DNA of 25,954 nt from DATAAM01 sp036260075 (lineage in GTDB: Bacteria; Actinomycetota; Acidimicrobiia; Acidimicrobiales; JAHWLA01), in assembly GCA_036260075.1 (NCBI GenBank), contig DATAAM010000247.1:1-25954 (forward strand), read 5' to 3'. Shown here in pieces: positions 22,117 to 25,954 of this stretch. The notes below the pieces were generated by a model that was not told the DNA's origin, made no database searches, and saw nothing but the letters and a program-made list of their open reading frames with translations. The first letter of the stretch is position 1. The number at the start of each line of letters is the position of its first letter. A program made the position numbers and the translations under genes.

Positions 22117-22899
22117 TCAGCGGCGGCCCTTGCCCTTGCCGCCCTTGCCGGCGGCCTTGCCGCCCTTCTTGGCCTTGCCGTGGCCCTTGGCGTCGTCGTC
22201 GGGCGTCGTCTCGGCGTCGGCGGCGTCGACCGTCTCGGTCGTGTCCGTCTTGGTCGTGTCGGTGCCTTCGTCCTCGCCGTCCTCGCCCGCGGCCTCGTCG
22301 CGGGCCTCGGTGGCGCACTCGGGCTCCTCGCCGGTGCGGGCGAAGTGGGACACGTACTTCCCGTGGTTGCCGCATGCCTCGTCGAAGTCGTGGATGTGGG
22401 CGGCCTCGCTCGCCGATGTGGGCGCCTCGGGCAGCTCACCGTCGTCCTCGACCTCGTCGGTGCCCTCGACGTCCTCCGTGTCCTTGGCCTCTTCGGCCTC
22501 GCCGGTGCTCTCGGTCTCCTCCGTGCCTTCGGTCTCCGTGGACTCCGTGTCGTCGGCCTCGTCGGTGGTGTCGACGTCCTCGGTGGCGGGCGCCTCGACC
22601 TCGTCCTCAGAGGACGCCAGGCCCAACGGGCCGGGCACGGCGCCCGCCACGCCGAGGCCACCCCAGGCGAGCGTGGCGCCGACGAAGCCCGCGGCGATCT
22701 TCCCGGGCAGGCTGGTCAACAGGTCGGACAACATGCGGCGGCTCCTCGGGACGTGCGGGGACGGGGGCACGGCGGCGACCGGATGGGCGTCGAAGAGCGC
22801 CTGGAGCCGGGCGTCGGGCACCACGGGGGTGGGGCCGTAGGCGGCCCGCAGGTCGTCCAGGATCGCTGCCACTCGGGGGTCGGTCGCCTCGCCGTGCAT
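22117..22899 (-). CDS. Single-pass membrane protein with acidic low-complexity region, coupled to an ECF sigma factor
   Basis: The 260-residue product has a short N-terminal cytoplasmic region (1-65, including TDPRVAAILDDLRAAYGPTP and SRRMLSDLLTSLPG), one hydrophobic segment (about 67-90, AAGFVGATLAWGGLGVAGAV) and a long tail. The tail is extremely rich in Glu, Asp, Thr and Ser, interrupted by a more ordered HIHDFDEACGNHGKYVSHFA segment. It ends in a basic Lys/Gly stretch (HGKAKKGGKAAGKGGKGKGR). Its ATG shares one base with the sigma-factor stop (TGATG). Position and topology suggest a membrane partner, possibly an anti-sigma factor, of the sigma factor; the classic zinc HxxxCxxC motif is absent. 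I do not recognise a family, and the anti-sigma role is inference. Confidence 0.75.
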   Translation of the reverse strand: MHGEATDPRVAAILDDLRAAYGPTPVVPDARLQALFDAHPVAAVPPSPHVPRSRRMLSDLLTSLPGKIAAGFVGATLAWGGLGVAGAVPGPLGLASSEDEVEAPATEDVDTTDEADDTESTETEGTEETESTGEAEEAKDTEDVEGTDEVEDDGELPEAPTSASEAAHIHDFDEACGNHGKYVSHFARTGEEPECATEARDEAAGEDGEDEGTDTTKTDTTETVDAADAETTPDDDAKGHGKAKKGGKAAGKGGKGKGRR

Positions 22900-23486
22900 C
22901 ACGTGGTGGTGAACGTCGACCGGTCGATCAGGGATACGGCCGGCCCGGAGACGGCGGCGAGGCGGCGGCGCAGGGCGTCGAGCCCGCGCCGCTGAAGCGC
23001 CTTGACACCGGTGACCGTGCGGCCGGTGGCCGCCGCCGTCTGCTCGATCGACAGGTCGGCCAGGAACCGCAGGAGGAGCACGTCGCGCTGGTCGGGGGAG
23101 AGCGTGCCCAGCAGCGCCCGCACGTCGGCCGCCGCCACGCGGGCCAAGGCCTCCTCGCCTGCGTCCCGGCCGGTCGGGCGGACGGGCGTGTCGGCCACCA
23201 CGTCTTCGACCGGTCGTCGCCGCAGCCACCGGCGCTGGTCGACCACGTAGTTGTGGGCGATGGCGAAGACCCAGGAGCGGAAGCGATCGACGTCGCCCTC
23301 GAAGGCGGGCAGCCTGCGGTGGACCCGCAGGAAGACCTCGTTGGTCTCGCCCTCGGGGTCGCGGGCGCCTTGGGCCCGCAGGTAGCCGCACACGGCGGGG
23401 GCGAAGGCGGCGAAGACGCGCTCGAACGCCCACCCGGCGCCGGTGCGGGCGGCCGCCAGCGCCTCGGGGTGGAGCGAATCGCCCAT
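22899..23486 (-). CDS. RNA polymerase ECF sigma factor
   Basis: The 195-residue product has sigma region 2 at about residues 20-90 (FERVFAAFAPAVCGYLRAQG, PEGETNEVFLRVHRRL, RFRSWVFAIAHNYVVDQRRW) and sigma region 4 at about 120-175 (LLGTLSPDQRDVLLLRFLAD, LSIEQTAAATGRTVTGVKAL). It is co-translated with the acidic membrane protein that follows. Upstream lie the long inverted repeat at 23528-23578 and then rnpB. ATG 23486 has no strong ribosome site. The longer frame upstream in another register (to 23571) is not supported. Confidence 0.9.
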   Translation of the reverse strand: MGDSLHPEALAAARTGAGWAFERVFAAFAPAVCGYLRAQGARDPEGETNEVFLRVHRRLPAFEGDVDRFRSWVFAIAHNYVVDQRRWLRRRPVEDVVADTPVRPTGRDAGEEALARVAAADVRALLGTLSPDQRDVLLLRFLADLSIEQTAAATGRTVTGVKALQRRGLDALRRRLAAVSGPAVSLIDRSTFTTT

Positions 23487-23527
23487 CGGGCCGCGTCATC
23501 GGCACGCGCGGAGAGTGACCTTGAGCC

Positions 23528-23578
23528 CGTTCTGGTGGGAGGATCAACCGCCGGCGGTCGATTCCCCCCACCAGAACG
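23528..23578. repeat. 12-bp perfect inverted repeat with a nested palindrome, between rnpB and the ECF sigma gene
   Basis: CGTTCTGGTGGG (23528-23539) and CCCACCAGAACG (23567-23578) are exact inverted copies separated by 27 bases. The loop contains a second perfect palindrome, ACCGCCGGCGGT (23547-23558). In the direction of rnpB and sigma-gene transcription this would be a strong stem starting 12 bases after the rnpB 3' end. There is no clear U tract. It could end rnpB transcription or protect the RNA's 3' end. It could also be an operator or leader structure of the sigma gene, which starts 42 bases further on. Confidence 0.75.
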
Positions 23579-23589
23579 AGGATGGTGGT

Positions 23590-23948
<359 letters not shown>

Positions 23949-23955
23949 GCTGCCC

Positions 23956-23983
23956 ATTGTCGCGCGAGGCGGCTTCCGATCAG
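23956..23983 (-). promoter_or_regulatory. Promoter of rnpB
   Basis: GACAAT (23961-23956) lies seven bases before the P1 5' end. CTGATC (23983-23978) is a partial -35 with a 16-base spacer and overlaps the sbcC stop codon. A strong separate promoter is expected for a stable RNA. Confidence 0.5.
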
Positions 23984-25954
23984 GCGGCCGTGCCCACCCG
24001 CACGGTGGAGCCCGCCGCCGCCTTGACCACCTCGATGCCCGCAGGGATGCGGCCGTGCAGGGCGGCCACGTGGCTGATGATGCCGACCAGCCTGCCGCCC
24101 TCCCGCAGCCGTTCGAGCTCGGCCACGGCCTGGTCGAGGGCGTCGGCGTCGAGGGTGCCGAAGCCCTCGTCGACGAACAGCGCGTCGATGTGCACGCCCC
24201 CCGCGTGCTGCTGCACCACGTCGACCACGGCCAAGGCCAAGGCCAGGGAGGCCTGGAAGGTCTCGCCGCCCGACAGCGTGCGCACGTCGCGCTCCACGCC
24301 CGTCCAGGCGTCGACGACCACGATCGACAGGCCCGACGCCCCGCCGCCCTTCACCCGTTCGTCGCTGTGACGCAGCGTGTAGCGCCCGTCGCTCATCGAC
24401 TGGAAGCGGCGGCCCGCCGCCGCCGTGATCTCCTCCATGCGGGCGGCCAGCACGTAGCGCTCGAGCGACATGCGGCGCTCGTTGCCGGTGCCGTTGCACA
24501 CCTCGCCCAGACGCCGGACGCGCTCCGCCTCCCGCGCCACCGGCGCCAAGGCCGCCTCCGCCTCGGCGTGCTGCGCCACCAGGCGCTCGAGCTCCCCGGC
24601 CGTCGTCCTCGTGGCGGTGGCCCGGGCCCCCGCCGCCCGGAGCGCCTCGCCCGCCTCGGCCAGCTCACCTTCGGCGTTGTGGAGCGGGGGTACCTCTTCC
24701 TCGTCGTCGGGCGCCGCCTCGGCCTCGGCCAGCACCGCCTCGGCGGTCGCCCGCGCCCGGCGGTCGGCCTCCACCCGCTCGGCCAGCGCCTGTCGTTCGG
24801 CGTCTGCGAGCAGGGCAGCCGACGCCGCCGCCACCGACCCGAAGCCGAAGGCCTGTGCCTGGCCCGAGAGCTGGATCGACGCCTGCTCCTTGCGGTCGGC
24901 CGCGGTGGCCTGGCGGCCCACGGCGGCCCGCAGCTCCTCCAAGGCGTCGAGCAGCAGCTCGCCTGTGGCCACCACCAGCGCGGGATCGGTGCCGTCGCCG
25001 CACGCCGCCCGCGCTTCCGCCTCGATCGCGGCCGCCTCGCGGTCCAACTGGTCGGCCACCGCCGTCCGCCGGGCCGCCTCCTCCCGCGCCTCGAGGGCCA
25101 CCCGCAACGACTCGGCCTGCTCGGCCTCGAGCGCCTGCACGGCAGCGTCGAGCGCGGGGCCGTTCGCCGCCGCCATGGCCGTCTCTTCGAGAGCGGCCGT
25201 CACCTCGGCGGGATCACCGTCGAAGGCGACGAGCACGGCGCGGAGCTCCTCGACGCGGCGCTGGGCCGCCTCCCGGGCCGAGGCGAGTGTGTCGGCCTGC
25301 TCCTCAGCGAACGTGCGCTCCTTGACGGCCGCCGTGAGCTCGGCATCGGTGACCCGGTGGAGCGGCGGCGGTGCCGGCTGCGGGTGCTCGGTGCTGCCGC
25401 ACACCGAGCAGGGGTCGCCAGGCCGCAGCCCCGCTGCCAGCTCGCCCGCCATGCCCTGCAACCGCTGTTCGAGCAGGCGCACGTGCCGCTCGCCCCACTC
25501 CACGGAGACGCCTCGTGCGGCGATCGCCTTCTCGGTGACCGCGGCCAGGGCCTGCTCCGCCTCCGGCAGGGCGACCGCGGCAGCTGCGGCGGCCGCGGCC
25601 CGGTCGGCCTCCGCCTTCAGTCGGGGCAGGGCGGCAGCAGCCAGGCGCGCCGCCTCCGCCGCGGCGCGGGCCTCCTCGAGCCGGCGAGCGCGCTCCTCCT
25701 CCTCGGCTGTGGCCTTGTCCGCCGCCCGTTCGGCCTCGGCGGCCGCCGTGCGCTCGACGTCGACCCGGGCCCGCAGGGCGCGGGCTGCCTCGACCTGCTC
25801 GGCCACCCGGCGCAGGTCGGGGAGCAGGCTGCGGACGGCGTCGCAGGCGGCCTCCACCCCGGCCAGGGGCACGCCACCCAGCCAGCCCCGCACGTCGTCG
25901 CCCACCGCCTGAAGAGGCGGCGGCAGGTTGCCTGCGAGCCGGACGAGCGGCCCC
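23980..25954 (-). CDS. sbcC: Exonuclease SbcC, C-terminal part (cut by the window edge)
   Basis: About 657 residues are visible; the N-terminal Walker A part lies beyond the window. The visible part is a long Ala/Glu/Arg-rich coiled coil interrupted by a zinc hook (GDPCSVCGSTEHP, CxxC) that joins two molecules. It then has the C-terminal ATPase lobe: RRMSLERYVLAARMEEI, the signature LSGGETFQASLALALA, Walker B DALFVDEGFGTLDADALD and the switch His in GIISHVAALH. SbcC works with the nuclease SbcD to cut hairpins and process DNA ends; sbcD is expected just upstream, outside the window. The GTG that opens the visible frame at 25905 is internal, because the frame continues to the edge. Confidence 0.94.
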   Translation of the reverse strand, partial: GPLVRLAGNLPPPLQAVGDDVRGWLGGVPLAGVEAACDAVRSLLPDLRRVAEQVEAARALRARVDVERTAAAEAERAADKATAEEEERARRLEEARAAAEAARLAAAALPRLKAEADRAAAAAAAAVALPEAEQALAAVTEKAIAARGVSVEWGERHVRLLEQRLQGMAGELAAGLRPGDPCSVCGSTEHPQPAPPPLHRVTDAELTAAVKERTFAEEQADTLASAREAAQRRVEELRAVLVAFDGDPAEVTAALEETAMAAANGPALDAAVQALEAEQAESLRVALEAREEAARRTAVADQLDREAAAIEAEARAACGDGTDPALVVATGELLLDALEELRAAVGRQATAADRKEQASIQLSGQAQAFGFGSVAAASAALLADAERQALAERVEADRRARATAEAVLAEAEAAPDDEEEVPPLHNAEGELAEAGEALRAAGARATATRTTAGELERLVAQHAEAEAALAPVAREAERVRRLGEVCNGTGNERRMSLERYVLAARMEEITAAAGRRFQSMSDGRYTLRHSDERVKGGGASGLSIVVVDAWTGVERDVRTLSGGETFQASLALALAVVDVVQQHAGGVHIDALFVDEGFGTLDADALDQAVAELERLREGGRLVGIISHVAALHGRIPAGIEVVKAAAGSTVRVGTAA

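Noticed and set aside
23528..23578. Terminal inverted repeats of a miniature transposable element
   Set aside because: Only 27 bases lie between the arms and no flanking target duplication is evident. A hairpin or operator is simpler.

Overview
This window is very GC-rich, tightly packed bacterial DNA that reads as an actinobacterial chromosome, most likely class Acidimicrobiia or a close relative. That placement is inferred from the GC-rich codon use, the FGDA/YWLVASDGG repeats of the first protein, the DinB/mycothiol-type metal enzymes, and the many genes whose start codon lies 6-9 bases after a TANNNT box (leaderless transcription). No marker gene here fixes the genus. There are about 28 protein genes and one RNA gene (rnpB). 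I saw no tRNA, rRNA, CRISPR array or intact mobile element.

Layout. Positions 1-330 hold the decayed C-terminal end of what looks like a serine recombinase. Next comes a secreted CapA-family protein with tandem 42-residue repeats (460-1956, +). A minus-strand block follows: DUF2867 protein, unknown 168-residue protein, lipoprotein, PAS-SpoIIE phosphatase and RsbQ-like hydrolase, transcribed 6226 to 1994. The last two form an RsbQ/RsbP-like energy-stress signalling pair, coupled by 4-base overlaps to the lipoprotein. From 6265 to 9486 lie a cupin dioxygenase-like enzyme, two DinB-superfamily proteins and a membrane protein of unknown role. A stand-alone molybdopterin oxidoreductase occupies 9539-11725, followed by an AlkB-type dioxygenase.

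Positions 12443-13916 are the most accessory-looking part. A DUF6036/AbiEii-like nucleotidyltransferase overlaps a winged-helix protein by 11 bases, and a perfect palindrome covers the promoter -10 box. This is a candidate toxin-antitoxin-type cassette.

From 13913 to 22015 the content is mostly household: PEP mutase-like enzyme, carboxymuconolactone decarboxylase-like protein, an ECF sigma factor coupled to a VOC protein, a cupredoxin lipoprotein, Hsp20, a class A penicillin-binding protein, a coiled-coil zinc-ribbon protein, a YdjM-like membrane protein, a histidine phosphatase and a glutathione peroxidase. A triplicated 96-97 bp non-coding repeat sits at 20224-20496. The right end has an ECF sigma factor coupled to an acidic single-pass membrane protein, a long inverted repeat, rnpB (RNase P RNA) and the C-terminal part of SbcC, which runs off the window.
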